From Nematostella vectensis (lineage: Eukaryota > Cnidaria > Anthozoa > Actiniaria > Edwardsiidae): a stretch of 64,000 nt of DNA. The position numbers and the translations under genes are program-made. How positions within the stretch are numbered: the stretch's first letter is position 1; each line of letters starts with the position of its first letter. Below, piece by piece: positions 37,301 through 46,590 of this stretch. The stretch spans positions 7,732,203-7,796,202 of the forward strand of contig NC_064037.1 in NCBI RefSeq assembly GCF_932526225.1, written 5' to 3'. The notes below the pieces were generated by a model that searched no databases, was not told the origin of the DNA, and saw only the letters and a list, made by a program, of their open reading frames with translations.

Positions 37301-40300
37301 ACAGTCCATTCATGCCGTGAAGACTGACATCTCAGCTTTTTTTGTTACTGTTTGGATAACTTCACCTATGATATAACCTGAACCTTCCAAAAAGTGCAAA
37401 TAGAAAGAAAATAGCCCAAAAAGTCGTCCAATTACTTGTTGTTGAATCTTTTCACTCATTTACATTTTTGATTTGGCAGCGCGCGAGTGTTTCTTGTTTT
37501 CCCGCCCTTTTGATATCGATCGATAAACTAATCGATATTCGCGCGAAAGCGAAATTTGACTTGTTTTCTTGTTATTTTTATTTTAAAAAGCCATATAATA
37601 AACAACTTACTAACCTCGAACGTTCGGTCATACCGGGAAATATAAAACCTCTGCTTTGGCGCATCGACCTCGCAAAGCCTCGGTCGATCCGCCAAAGCCT
37701 CAGTTTGATATATCCCGGCATGACCTCACTCTCGGTTAGTAAGTATGTAACCGTCGGAACTTGACATTTACCGTGCGGTTACGAAAAATGTAGACACAAA
37801 TGCAATACTGAAAGCAAGACTAACAGGCTCTCACACCAACCAAAAAGTAGGCAAAAATAAATGGAATGAAACGAAAACGATCGAGCGAAAGGCAACGTGA
37901 GAACGAATACATGATGCAAGGCATGGACTTATAAGGATTTATTAACAAATTAAATAATACATTTTAAGTGATAACAAACATAGTCAAATCCCGAGAAAAG
38001 GTAACCTAAACCAAAGGCTAGTTTTAAAAACAAAGTACTTACAACCGGTAAATCAAACTGAACACAACTGGCATGACAGGCCCGTACGGACAGCGCTCTA
38101 AGCTTGTAGCTTATCTCTGCTGAATGTCTTTCCTGAGCAACTGCATTTCTCGCTCTCGCATCACGCCTCGCAAGCAATGCGTCTCCTTTGCTCAACGGTA
38201 CTTAAAAAACTAACAGATACTGTAAAAACAGCCGCTTTTTTACTCGCTTGGGGACGCGCATTTTTCTAGGGACGCTAACATTTACTACAGCTCAGATTAC
38301 TCAGCGTCCATTGTCCTGTCAAATTTAGAAACTAATCTTCCTGGGAAATGGTAAAAAGACGCTTACTTGATTCAATTAGCACTATCAAGCTATTGATACT
38401 AATCTAAAGGAATTTGTAAACATGTTCATTAAATCAATGTTATTTCTGTACTTTGATTGTTCTTTTATGGGGTCACATCCACCCCTGCTTTTCTGTGCTT
38501 ACTAACAGGACAAACAAATATCTTTTTATCACGATAAGAAAACAGGATATGATTAATTTGAGCACGTTGAAAGTAAATTCCTAAACGTGTACGGATCGAA
38601 TTAGAATCACGTTTGAGAAACAATCTGTAAAATACGTAAAACAATTATAATCGCCATCCAAAAATCGCTTCCTTAAAATCTTAGCAAAATCTAAAATAAC
38701 CCAAAATACCACCCGATCACAAGTAGTTATTATTGCGTGACTTAAAGTACATCTGAAGGAATTAAAGCAATATCCTCCAAAACGGTTCATCCATCGATAT
38801 CTAATATCTCGTATGATAGAAGAATCTTTATTACCAAAAATCCCCGATTTCCCATAATCCCTCACGGATAAAGCTCGAGTTGGCGCGAAATGATCACCAA
38901 ATAAGGAGAATTGCTAGAGCTCGCGTGAATTTGCGTGAGAGAAAACAGATTTGGCTACATGCGGCGTCTTTACCTTGCAACTTTATTAGACGTGGACAAA
39001 CAGTGCTTTTCCTCTTGGTAGCTGGCTTAAAAAGTAAATATAACCTTATACAAATATAAAACGTATATCCTGCTTGCATTTTAAAGTAGCCACTTATTGA
39101 TAATTCAAATGATTTTGCAATTTTGAAGCCATTTACTTTGCATTACTTGCCCCAACATCAGGGGCGTAGCCAGGGGGTGGCCCAGGGGACCCGGGCCCCC
39201 CCTTCTAGCAACCCAAAATACAGTAAATGTATGAGACATCATCTAAAATACAGGAACAAAATGCCTTGAAATGGCCTTTTGGCCCCCCTCCTGTTAAAAA
39301 TCCTGGCTACGCCGCTGAACATGGTGCCATTGCCGCTATCATAGTTTACTAAACTAGTTGTACGAAATGCTGATTATCTCGCTAACAGATGGGTCCTTTA
39401 GATATCGATATAGCTTACATATAATTTAGATAATGTATAACCCCCAAAACCTGGATGAAATGCTAAGGACCCACATTTTTTTTGCACAAACAGTGATATA
39501 ATTTGCTTTGACATTTTTGCTGTGTACGTAAACATCATATTTTGTTTCGTCTCACTAGAGATGTAGAGATGTGGTAATCGCTAAATCCTTCTTTTCGTCT
39601 TTGTCCTCTCAGTGCTCTGACCAAATATCAATATAAAGCATCAAATATGCATTTTTATACTAGTCGTAAATTAAAATGAAGACCCTTTGAGCAGTCTTTT
39701 TTTTTCTAACCATTTCATCTCATCGTATTTCGTGACAAAAACACGGCACCATTTTGGTTAACAGCAATTCCACCTCGCACTAAATGCTTTGCTATCTTTC
39801 TCAAAGTTGGGTCCTTTAGATATTCGTATAGATCACATATAATTTTAATGATACGCGATCCTCAAAACCTAGATGAAATGCTAAAGGACCCATATTTTTT
39901 CGCACAAACAGTGATCATATTTTCGTCTCGTGTAGGACATCGCGTATTGTGAGCCGTGCGCTCTCTGCCTTTTAAAATGTAAACATTGCTAAACTCTATG
40001 ACAAAAGAATGCAAAAAGCATTTGTTATATACAGTATGTACGTGATATAGTAGCCACCTGCCTTTCCAACGGTACTAGATTCTTAATCGGGATGGTTTGA
40101 GTAGTTTTTATTTTGCCATTCTCATAGCATCATTTGCTTTAGCCACAAAAAGTTCAAATTCACCTCGCACAAAATGCTTTATATCTTGCTCAAAGTGGGG
40201 TCCTTTTATGTATTCGTATAGATCACTGATAATTTCAATGATATACGATCTTCAAAACCTAGGCGAAAAGCCAAAGGTAAATAAATAAAGGCGATGAAAG

Positions 40301-41235
40301 TTTGCTTATAAATTTTCATTTTTTTGTAAGTCTCATGGCAAACAGGTAATAAATCGTTTAATTTTATTTCAGGGTCGTATATCTACCGTTTTAGAGACGG
40401 TGTTTGAATGTAAAACTTGCTGTGATCAAACAAAAAAAGTAGCGTAGAATCGAAGACCGAAGCGAAAAAATAAGTTCGTAAAAAAATTCTCAAAAACAAC
40501 AAAATATAGCGAGCAGTTGTACTAGCGTGATGTGTACATGAAATAAGAGAACAATAAACTTTATGATGTCAGTTAACGGATATAATTCCTTTTGTTCGTA
40601 TCTACAAAAATATCACACCCACGATTCTACTGTTGTCAAACAATTTAGACGGCTGACAAGCTTCTCCTCCTGTTCCCTTCCTGTATTTTTCGATAATTCG
40701 ACATCCATAGATCATTTGTCCGTAAATGCCTCGTCTTGTTATGGCAAAAATACGTTGCTGTATCGCTGTTGAGTCGCTTTCTCTGTCTCGATGTCACTGG
40801 CATTGCTTTCTTACTCCGCAGAGCTTGTTGATTCACAAGAAGCGTCCATTTTCGTGAATTAAGATGCAGACTGTGCGCGAGCTGACAAGTTTGATTTTCG
40901 CGCCACGCGCCCGCAATACGTTTGACGGTCAGCGACAAAGGTGTTACAGACTGGTATATTCAAAGGGCTGTAAAAAAATTGGGGAATATGGGAAATCGGG
41001 GATTTTTGGCAGTGAAGATTCTTCTAGCATAGGATATATTAGATATCGGTTATTGAGCCGTTTTGAAGGATATCGGTTTATTCCTTCAGATGCACTTTAA
41101 TATGGTGATATGTGACATGATGTATTGTGCTTTTTAACGTATTAAAGTACTGTGTGACATTATTATTTTTTTCAGGAGGCCCAGTGGAATATCATCAACA
41201 AAGTGGAGTCATTCTACTCTCTCTCAGACACATAG
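25398..41235 (+). CDS. Seven-pass membrane protein, unrecognised family
   Basis: Twelve exons: 25398-25488, 27343-27451, 27707-27790, 28167-28228, 28319-28341, 28429-28480, 28591-28676, 29587-29690, 29893-30034, 30179-30269, 30673-30791, 41176-41235. All phases join to 340 residues ending in TAG. The ~40-residue N-terminus has two N-glycosylation sequons (NAT, NAS) and several Cys. Hydrophobic segments lie near residues 41-63, 79-104, 110-132, 181-203, 207-235, 252-270 and 292-312, giving a GPCR-like count with an extracellular N-terminus. The loop at 133-170 is Ser-rich and polar and the tail is short. I do not recognise the family; it could be an orphan 7TM/TMEM protein. Exon 8 uses a GC donor (TTTAAG|GCAAGT). 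The start ATG lies only 31 bases after the CARF element, so an upstream non-coding exon is possible. Confidence 0.78.
25589..26599. mobile_element. 1.0 kb TIR element rich in ATCGATTATTATTGATT motifs
   Basis: The left end GCCCTACCAATCGAT and the right end ATCGAT...TTGGTAGGGC are inverted copies. Both ~100-200 base ends are packed with variants of AATCGATAATAATCAAT in both orientations. Such subterminal repeats are typical binding sites of DNA transposases. There is no coding capacity. It lies in intron 1 of the seven-pass gene. Target duplications were not resolved. Confidence 0.65.
26600..27342. other. Rest of intron 1 of the seven-pass gene
   Basis: No gene or clear repeat seen. Confidence 0.6.
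29140..29340. mobile_element. Foldback MITE in intron 7 of the seven-pass gene
   Basis: The arms around 29143-29215 and 29270-29340 are imperfect inverted copies. They share GTGTGCATCTGTCCTCTAAT against ATTAGAGGACACACTCAC and GCTGTGACAT against ATGTCACAGC. The end ATGAGATCTATTTGTTTTAT is shared with the element at 7970-8250. Confidence 0.6.
30915..31550 (+). other. Remnant of an older element around the BEL insertion site
   Basis: The left part holds TACGCGCGCTGTGATTGGC and CCGTATTGCCC, a promoter-like repeat. From 31273 a plus-strand frame reads MGMDEHSESEFY, stop, then SEEIEEENFDKKKNNKS and SASATDSQEI, then stop. The acidic, Ser-rich style resembles the N-terminus of tyrosine-recombinase-type (KIAA1958/Crypton-like) proteins I associate with cnidarians. 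That link is weak. The sequence is broken by stops and cut at 31550 by the BEL element. Confidence 0.3.
31551..37261 (-). mobile_element. BEL/Pao LTR retrotransposon, full length but decayed
   Basis: 5.7 kb on the minus strand. LTRs are 31551-31743 (3' LTR) and 37081-37261 (5' LTR), starting TGTCTGAA and ending CGATACA in element sense, flanked by the 5 bp duplication GAAGT (31546-31550 and 37262-37266). The LTRs differ at about 8 of 181 sites plus a 12-base indel, so the insertion is not recent. After the 5' LTR comes TTGGTGCCGTGACC, a primer-binding site of the form seen in BEL elements. It sits antisense in the last intron (10.4 kb) of the seven-pass gene. Confidence 0.95.
31721..37063 (-). 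pseudogene. BEL/Pao gag-pol, broken
   Basis: Gag begins MEELQRLIASRRG (37063) with coiled-coil and Pro/Ser-rich parts and the LPVFSGDPLEWMTFWDSF block. It is interrupted by stops near 36395 and 36128 and continues to a Cys-rich zinc-knuckle region (35648-36049: CVYCKGKHSTHNC, CYNC, CRQCEGEH). Pol follows: a protease-like LLDEGAQRSFI stretch, reverse transcriptase (33938-35551; DIEKAFLHVRL, FGSASSPFML, DNLYVDNIITG) and RNase H (33437-33913; FVDASPKAYGAVAY). The integrase zinc region (32911-33396) and core (32474-32902; VTGVDFTGELYI, DVIISDNASIF) come next, then the Pro-rich C-terminus (31721-32371). At least four frame breaks make it non-functional as one polyprotein. Confidence 0.9.
37262..38744. 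other. Intron 11 of the seven-pass gene, right of BEL
   Basis: No gene recognised. Around 37606-37745 is a foldback of about 65-base imperfect arms (ACTTACTAACC ... GGTTAGTAAGT) with TTTGGCG...CGCCAAA-type matches at its centre. A minus-strand frame at 37950-38195 has no known motif. Confidence 0.5.
39159..39317. mobile_element. hAT-like MITE with CAGGGGCGTAGCCAGG end and 5 bp duplication
   Basis: The left end CAGGGGCGTAGCCAGG and the right end CCTGGCTACGCCGCTG are inverted copies. AACAT occurs on both sides (39154-39158, 39318-39322). A G/C-rich stretch lies just inside the left end. The same family recurs at 44706-45073. Confidence 0.85.
39330..40290. repeat. Three diverged tandem copies, ~400 base unit
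   Basis: GGGTCCTTTAGATAT-like blocks recur near 39388, 39808 and 40198. Each is followed after ~70 bases by CAAAACCT.G..GAAA.GC and, in the first two, by GCACAAACAGTGAT. Each copy also has CACCTCGCAC.AAATGCTTT upstream where visible. No coding capacity. Confidence 0.65.
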
Positions 41236-41809
41236 CAAAATGGATAAAGGATTGTCTCAACCCTTTATAGTATGCTAGAAAGCTATCAAGTCACTTCAGT
41301 ATAGAGGGCCTCCCAGTCAAAACGCATATCCTCAAGAGCTCAGGGCATTGAGGTCACAGGTGCGAGAACGTGGCAGAACAAGGCCAGGGGGGGGGGGGGG
41401 GCAGAAGAGAAGAGAAATGAGCGCATCCTCTCTTCTGCCCCCTTCCCCCTCCGCCGCCTTGTTATTGCGCCTCGTTACGCTGACCTTGACGCCCTGGTAC
41501 CCGAGGATGGTCAAAAAGAGGAAGGTCGCTCTGAATTCCAACTGGTCTGAGGCAAATATATTTCCCATTGTATATACTTGTATGATAGTGTGGGAGTGTG
41601 TGAAGGAAAATCAAAAAGCATGTCTGTCTGCAAATACCTTCAGAATCTCAATAACGTTTTCCTTTCATTATTACAATAAATTGTTTATTTTAAAATTTGT
41701 TCCAACTTTTTAAAAATACTTCCCCCTCTCTACTTCTCAGCTCACACATAGTTAGTAGAGGAGACTGATAGTAGAGAACGTGGTAAATTTCTTTGAGATG
41801 TCTTTGTTA
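41236..41809. other. 3' region of the seven-pass gene
   Basis: 3' untranslated region followed by unassigned sequence. Near 41390-41450 is a hairpin of GGCAGAAGAGA against TCTCTTCTGCC next to a poly-G run. The frames here look spurious. Confidence 0.5.
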
Positions 41810-41956
41810 CAGCCTAGTCCCAGGCGTTCTATGAGGTTTCCTGTTGTTGGGGTTCCTGTGAATGGTAAGATTTGTGACGTCACAGGAAACCCCAGGCTAC
41901 CTCACGGTTAATCCCCGAGCACAGGAAACCCGATAAGAACGCCTGGGACCAGGCTG
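41810..41956. mobile_element. Foldback MITE with 9 bp duplication
   Basis: The left end CAGCCTAGTCCCAGGCGTTC and the right end GAACGCCTGGGACCAGGCTG are inverted copies. TCTTTGTTA flanks it on both sides (41801-41809, 41957-41965). A 9 bp duplication fits Mutator-like transposition. Confidence 0.85.
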
Positions 41957-41965
41957 TCTTTGTTA

Positions 41966-42150
41966 AGCCCCGTGCAAACTGCGCCAGCACTTCCAGCATT
42001 TTTTGCAAATTCTTGCTCGGCTAACCAGAAGACAAAGAAAATGTCGGAAAGTCCATTTCCCATTTTGACATTTCCTTTGTCCTTTAGCCAGTCAAGCGAA
42101 AATTCGCCAGCACTGCTGGCAGGTGCTGGCGCAGTTTGCGCGGGGCTTTA
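41966..42150. mobile_element. Foldback MITE with AAGCCCCG.GCAAACTGCGCC end
   Basis: The left arm (from ~41966) and right arm (to ~42150) are inverted copies sharing GCAAACTGCGCCAGCA. The arms run almost to the centre, as in a collapsed hairpin. It adjoins the previous MITE's right duplication. Confidence 0.8.
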
Positions 42151-42806
42151 GATTTTTTGCGTTGTCACGTGACGTTGACCCTGCTCAAGTTGAGCATGGT
42201 AAACGAATAATCGGTGCTCTTTGCTTCAATACTGCACTTCGGTCAACACTTCGATTTTTCAAAACTCCACAGTGATGCAGATTTGTACAAATGCTGTTAT
42301 GGTTGCCTCGTGAGCTCACTGAGATTGTTCAATAGCGCCGCTCGGCTGTACAAAATTACTTTCCATGGGCTGTAGAGAGTGTCAGGTCGTGGGTAGGGAT
42401 TCGTAAAACATTGACGTGGTAGGGGTTGGGACGGATTTCGGAAAAGAGCGAGCTGCTTTTATTTAGATAACCCACGCTATTAAGAAATAATTAGTTCGTA
42501 CTAAGGCGTTAGTAAGTACGTGAAGTTGAAAACGGAAACTGCTCCAAAGAAAGGGAAAGCCGGCGAACCTATCGCAGAACTGACGCGTTTTGATTGGACC
42601 ATAGTTAGCAGTTACCACCTAGAGTAGCTCGTTCACGGTCCGGGCGCTCGTGGGCAATAAAGATTGTGGTGGACTTGAATCGTCTCTCTGCCTCTTTTAC
42701 TTAATGGCGCTGGGAAACAGTCAGTTGACCTTGGCCACATGCTCATGGGGCAGGCGTCCCACGTGGATTATGAGGAGTTATGTCGGCTCGGCGTCCTTGG
42801 CGTTGA

Positions 42807-42963
42807 TACCCTGGTATCAGAGCTTTTTCCTGTTTGTTTCTGTCAGTTCACTTATGTGTCGCGACTCTTTTCTTTCGCGAAACGAGAACGTGAAAGAACA
42901 GAGACGCGACACGGATACGTGAACTGATAGATACAAACAGGGAAAGGCTCTGCTAGCAGGGTA
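42807..42963. mobile_element. Foldback MITE with near-perfect 9 bp duplication
   Basis: The left end TACCCTGGTATCAGAGC and the right end GCTCTGCTAGCAGGGTA are imperfect inverted copies. The arms extend ~60 bases (AGTTCAC..AT..GTGTCGCG). Flanks are TGGCGTTGA (42798-42806) and TGGGGTTGA (42964-42972). Its right end abuts the BEL fragment. Confidence 0.78.
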
Positions 42964-43982
42964 TGGGGTTGAAGACCGGATGTCCTCAAACGCTCAACGT
43001 CATGCATTCGACGATTTCAAGGAACAGTTGACTAGGGTCGAAGAAGGTTGGTACGAGACAGCGCTGCCATGGCGACCAGCTCACCCCCTCCCCTCCCCAC
43101 CAGCCGCGAAGGAAGTAGACTCGGTGCATTGGAGCGGAGACTGGACAAGAGTGCGGGACAAGTATGGCGCAGTGATTGCAGACCAGGAGTCAGAGGTGGA
43201 ACCCGGCAGAATACCCGAGCTCTGGGCGGGAATTATACATTTCCCACAAAATGTGGTATACGACGCTTCAGCGGGAAACGGACAGAGACGCACTCAATCA
43301 ATCAATCAATCAATGGTTTATTACACCCTTTTGCAGCAAAGGGCTGAAATACAGGGCCCGTCAGCTTGACACAAATAATAATTAATACATTTGAAATTTA
43401 AATGATACAAAATCGTTCACGCCATCGTGAAATCGCTCACGTTTGTCCTCGCCACAGTCGGGCGAATTGACTGGTGACCGGAGCTTAGGACTCAGGTTCC
43501 ACTGGAGACGTAAGAGAGAAGTTCAGACACTCAGGTTCACGCGAACTTCGTTTGGACTCGTGTATTCCCCGTTCTTGCTTGGGGGAGGAGAAAGAACCAG
43601 AACCCGTGGCATCGGAGCGAAATGAGCAGTATGTTGATAACCTCATATCCGGGAGGTTTACTGTGAAACAAGCGAGAGAGGTGACAGAGAAATTGTCTCA
43701 AATCTTCAAAGATGGAGGGTTCACACTGCACAAGTGGCCGAAGAACTCGATTCTGCTGTCGAGCTAACCTCTTTTGTCAAGGACCAGCTAGTTACCCCAA
43801 GGCTACATCTGTTCGTTACTGGGCCTTGGGTGGGATACCCAGCGGGACACTTGACGAAACGCGGTATCCTGGCAACACTGGCTAGAGTCTATTATCCTCT
43901 AGGAGTGGTTTCTCCGACGTTTTTGTCTGGAAAACTGATTTATCGACTTGTGTGCGACGAGGTTGGATGGGACGTGTGAGAT
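42964..43982 (+). pseudogene. Broken BEL/Pao reverse transcriptase fragment
   Basis: The blocks lie in the order of BEL pol: FKEQLTRVEEGWYETALPW (42995-43080), ELWAGIIHFPQ and VVYDASAG (to ~43280), LRFTRTSFGLVYSPFLLGGG (~43530-43590), YVDNLISGRFTVKQAREV (~43630-43680), and TKRGILATLARVYYPLGV with LIYRLVCDEVGWD (to 43979). Frames change several times. A CAAT-repeat-bearing insertion near 43285-43440 splits it. No LTRs are seen nearby. It is on the opposite strand to the intronic BEL and is clearly a different lineage. Confidence 0.85.
43285..43440. repeat. (CAAT)n microsatellite and adjoining insert in the BEL fragment
   Basis: Seven CAAT steps are followed by GGTTTATTACACCC and AT-rich sequence. 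The insert interrupts the reverse transcriptase frame, so it is younger than the fragment. Possibly a retroelement tail. Confidence 0.5.
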
Positions 43983-44411
43983 TGTACAGTCGTTATATCG
44001 ATTGAATGCTTGTTACAAAGTTGAATTAATTTTTCCAAAACAGAGTTGTTTTAATGTACATAATTTTTTTTTCGCTTCACCACAGGGTACCCAACGACAG
44101 TAAGAGAAACTTGAGAACTCAACCAAAGCATGCAAAAATGCAATAGTTATGATACATATCAATAGCTACAAATTAATCTGAGACGTGAAACCAGCACGCT
44201 CCGATGACACTCTATCGAGGAAACGGACGTAATCGCCGTAAAAAAATTTCTCCGTCTAGCATTATCGATTTATTTTTCATTTTCTTTCGCGAGTCGCCCA
44301 CTATGTCTGTATAAAAGAGAAAAACATATTAATCAATGCACATTACCTTTTTCCCACTTTGCATGGCAAAGCGCGTCACAGCCTCTATCAAATTCAAGAA
44401 AACTGTTTGTT

Positions 44412-44622
44412 TAGCCTGCTTGCAGGCGGTACTCGGAGTTATCATTGCGGGAAACCCTCTCCGCTCGGTGACCGGGCGCCATCTTGTATTCTAAGCCGCG
44501 TGGTTACTGGGGGCGAGCGCAAAAACGAAACCACGCGGCCTAAAATACAAGATGGCGCCCGATCACAGAACGGAGAGGGTTTTCCGCGATGATAACACCG
44601 AGTACCGCCTACAAGCAGGCTA
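44412..44622. mobile_element. Foldback MITE with perfect 9 bp duplication
   Basis: The left end TAGCCTGCTTGCAGGCGGTA and the right end TACCGCCTACAAGCAGGCTA are inverted copies, with further arm matches (GGGCGCCATCTTGTATT against AATACAAGATGGCGCCC). CTGTTTGTT occurs at 44403-44411 and 44623-44631. The arms include a GCGCCATCTTG / YY1-like motif. Confidence 0.88.
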
Positions 44623-44705
44623 CTGTTTGTTTGTTATTATCGCTTTTTACGCGACTCAGGTACCATGTGATTTAACAGTAAAACTGTGTGTTGCAATTAC
44701 CTTTT

Positions 44706-45073
44706 CAGGGGCGTAGCCAAGGGGGTGGCCCAGGCCCACATTCTACCAGCAAAATATACAGTAAATGTATGAGACAATTTTTGGCTAAATTTTCTTGATA
44801 TGTAACAGGAGGGGGCCCAAAAGGCCCTTTAAAGGCATTTTGACCTGTATTTTAGATAAAGGGCCTTTTGGGCCCCCTCCTGTTACATATCAAGAAAATT
44901 TAGCCAAAAATTGTCGTTATTATCAAACACGGTCACCCATATAAGGAAACTAATACTTTCCTTATTTGGAAAACCAGCATAATTCTTGTCATTTTTAAGG
45001 TTGCCGTACCCAAGGTGTTTCGTAAACTTTATGACGACGTTTTCTTCATATGGAAATCCTGGCTACGCCGCTG
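44706..45073. mobile_element. hAT-like MITE of the GCGTAGCCA family with an internal perfect hairpin
   Basis: The ends CAGGGGCGTAGCCAAGG and CCTGGCTACGCCGCTG match the 39159 copy. Flanks CTTTT and TTTTT are a near 5 bp duplication. Inside, 44773-44830 and 44858-44915 are a perfect 58 bp inverted repeat with a 27-base spacer. The shorter sister copy has only one arm's worth of the shared CCTTTTGG..CCCCCTCCTGTT sequence. Confidence 0.8.
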
Positions 45074-46590
45074 TTTTTGGTAGATTGCAGGCCCGTACTC
45101 AGGATTTTTATCTGGGGGGGGGAGGGGTGCGAAATCCGCCAAAAAAGTTGACATAAGTTCTCTGATAAAAATCTAACCACCAGCCCCTCAAATAAAAAAA
45201 GGGAAAAAGCGGTTTTTTATGTCTTTGCAGTATCTCCACGGGATGTTTATGATGATGATTTATGATGTTAGATTTAGCTACATACCAGAGTTATCTATCT
45301 TATGCTTTACAGTTTTGTCTACGAATAGCACGGCGAATAGCGAAACCGTTGCCTTATTGATTCGGTTGTATATCCTAAATTCGACTATAAGTAATAATAA
45401 GCCAAAACCTTCCGAAAGCAACCAAAGAGACCCTTCTAAATATCCGCCATCGAAAGTAGAATAGTTACTATATCTATATTTTTAATTTCAGTCCCTAACT
45501 CCTTTTATGACGATATGTACCAACATTCCGAAGTTTCCCTAATCAAATTATTTCGGTGCCAAAATATTTCTCTCGAAATAAAAAATAAGTTCAAAAACTT
45601 ATCATCAATTTTATGAATTTGAATCACTTGCACATACTTCCTGGACTCTTACATTTCATTTCTATGAAAAATTTTTGTTCCCATGCAGTCTTGGATAAGC
45701 GCGAGAGTCCGTATTTTGGTTAATGTTTCCTTCTAAAAAATTTGTGCTCTTCGTGATTTGGTGAAAGCGTCGGCCGTGGTCATGGCAAACAGGCTACATC
45801 AGATTGTGGCTCAGATCAAATTTAAAATTCATGAGCGCCTGTTCTGGAGACTGATGGGTAGATCGTCGCGTGAGCGCGTCTGGCAAAGAATGGTCTCACC
45901 ATACCACGCCTCGAGCTGGTTGCTGGACACATGGCGGTGAACCTCGTGGCGAATGCAGAAACGGCAGTTGAAGGACTGCCAGCAAGTAACACGACTTACT
46001 GTTTAGACAGTGCCATGGCACTGTCTCTCACAGTTTTTTTAAAAGATCAAAGAACATTCCCATGTGACTTGGCAACACGTACCCACATATCAAAATCCGG
46101 CAGACCTTGGAAGCCGGTTGGGAGGAAGCGCAAACGGAGTCGATCTTTGGTGGAATGGACCGCACTGGCTAAGCGCAGTGAGTGGCCAGCGTACATAGTC
46201 TCCGAGGCATCCAAGTAGAGCAGCACAGAGGCGAAACTAGGTGCCAGCAGTGGCAGTAAGTAAGAATACTATGATGATATCCTAGAGAAATTCCCGCAAC
46301 AGAAAGCCACTCGCATAGTTGCGGGGATGAGACGATTGGCGCACAACGCACGCCCCGCCGCCCATCGAAAACAGCGGTTACAGGGCCACTTAGTACAGGC
46401 GAGCTACAACGTCAGACCGAATTCTGGATCAAACAAGCCAATACAAGCTGCGCAAAGCAAATTGGTATGCCGGGGAAGGCTGCAAGGCGAGTACCCTGTT
46501 TACTTGACTGACAACCACCATTTCACGCATTGTGGAACGCGCATCTACGCAAACTGCATGGAGGGGTGGTGTTGACCATGGCGAAGATTC
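45074..46590. other. No recognised gene; short open frames
   Basis: Near 45093 is a CAGGCCCGTACTCAGGA / poly-G block resembling one end of another MITE. Several short plus-strand frames at 45758-46575 have protein-like composition but no motif I know. They may be decayed parts of the element to their right. Confidence 0.35.

Larger units (their letters stand above)
38745..41100. repeat. Interval bounded by ~120 base inverted repeats
   Basis: 38745-38870 and 40980-41100 are inverted copies at roughly 80 percent identity by eye (GGGAAATCGGGGATTTTTGG..., ATTAGATATCG..., TTCCTTCAGATG.ACTTTAA). Between them are three diverged direct copies of a ~400 base unit and one MITE. It may be one old non-autonomous element. 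It ends 75 bases before the last exon of the seven-pass gene. Confidence 0.5.

Noticed and set aside
41348-41713. 121-codon plus-strand frame after the seven-pass gene
   Set aside because: It runs through a poly-G tract and a hairpin, has no recognisable domain, and looks like repeat translation.
42640-42927. Two short plus-strand frames upstream of the BEL fragment
   Set aside because: They overlap the foldback MITE 42807-42963 and have no domain.
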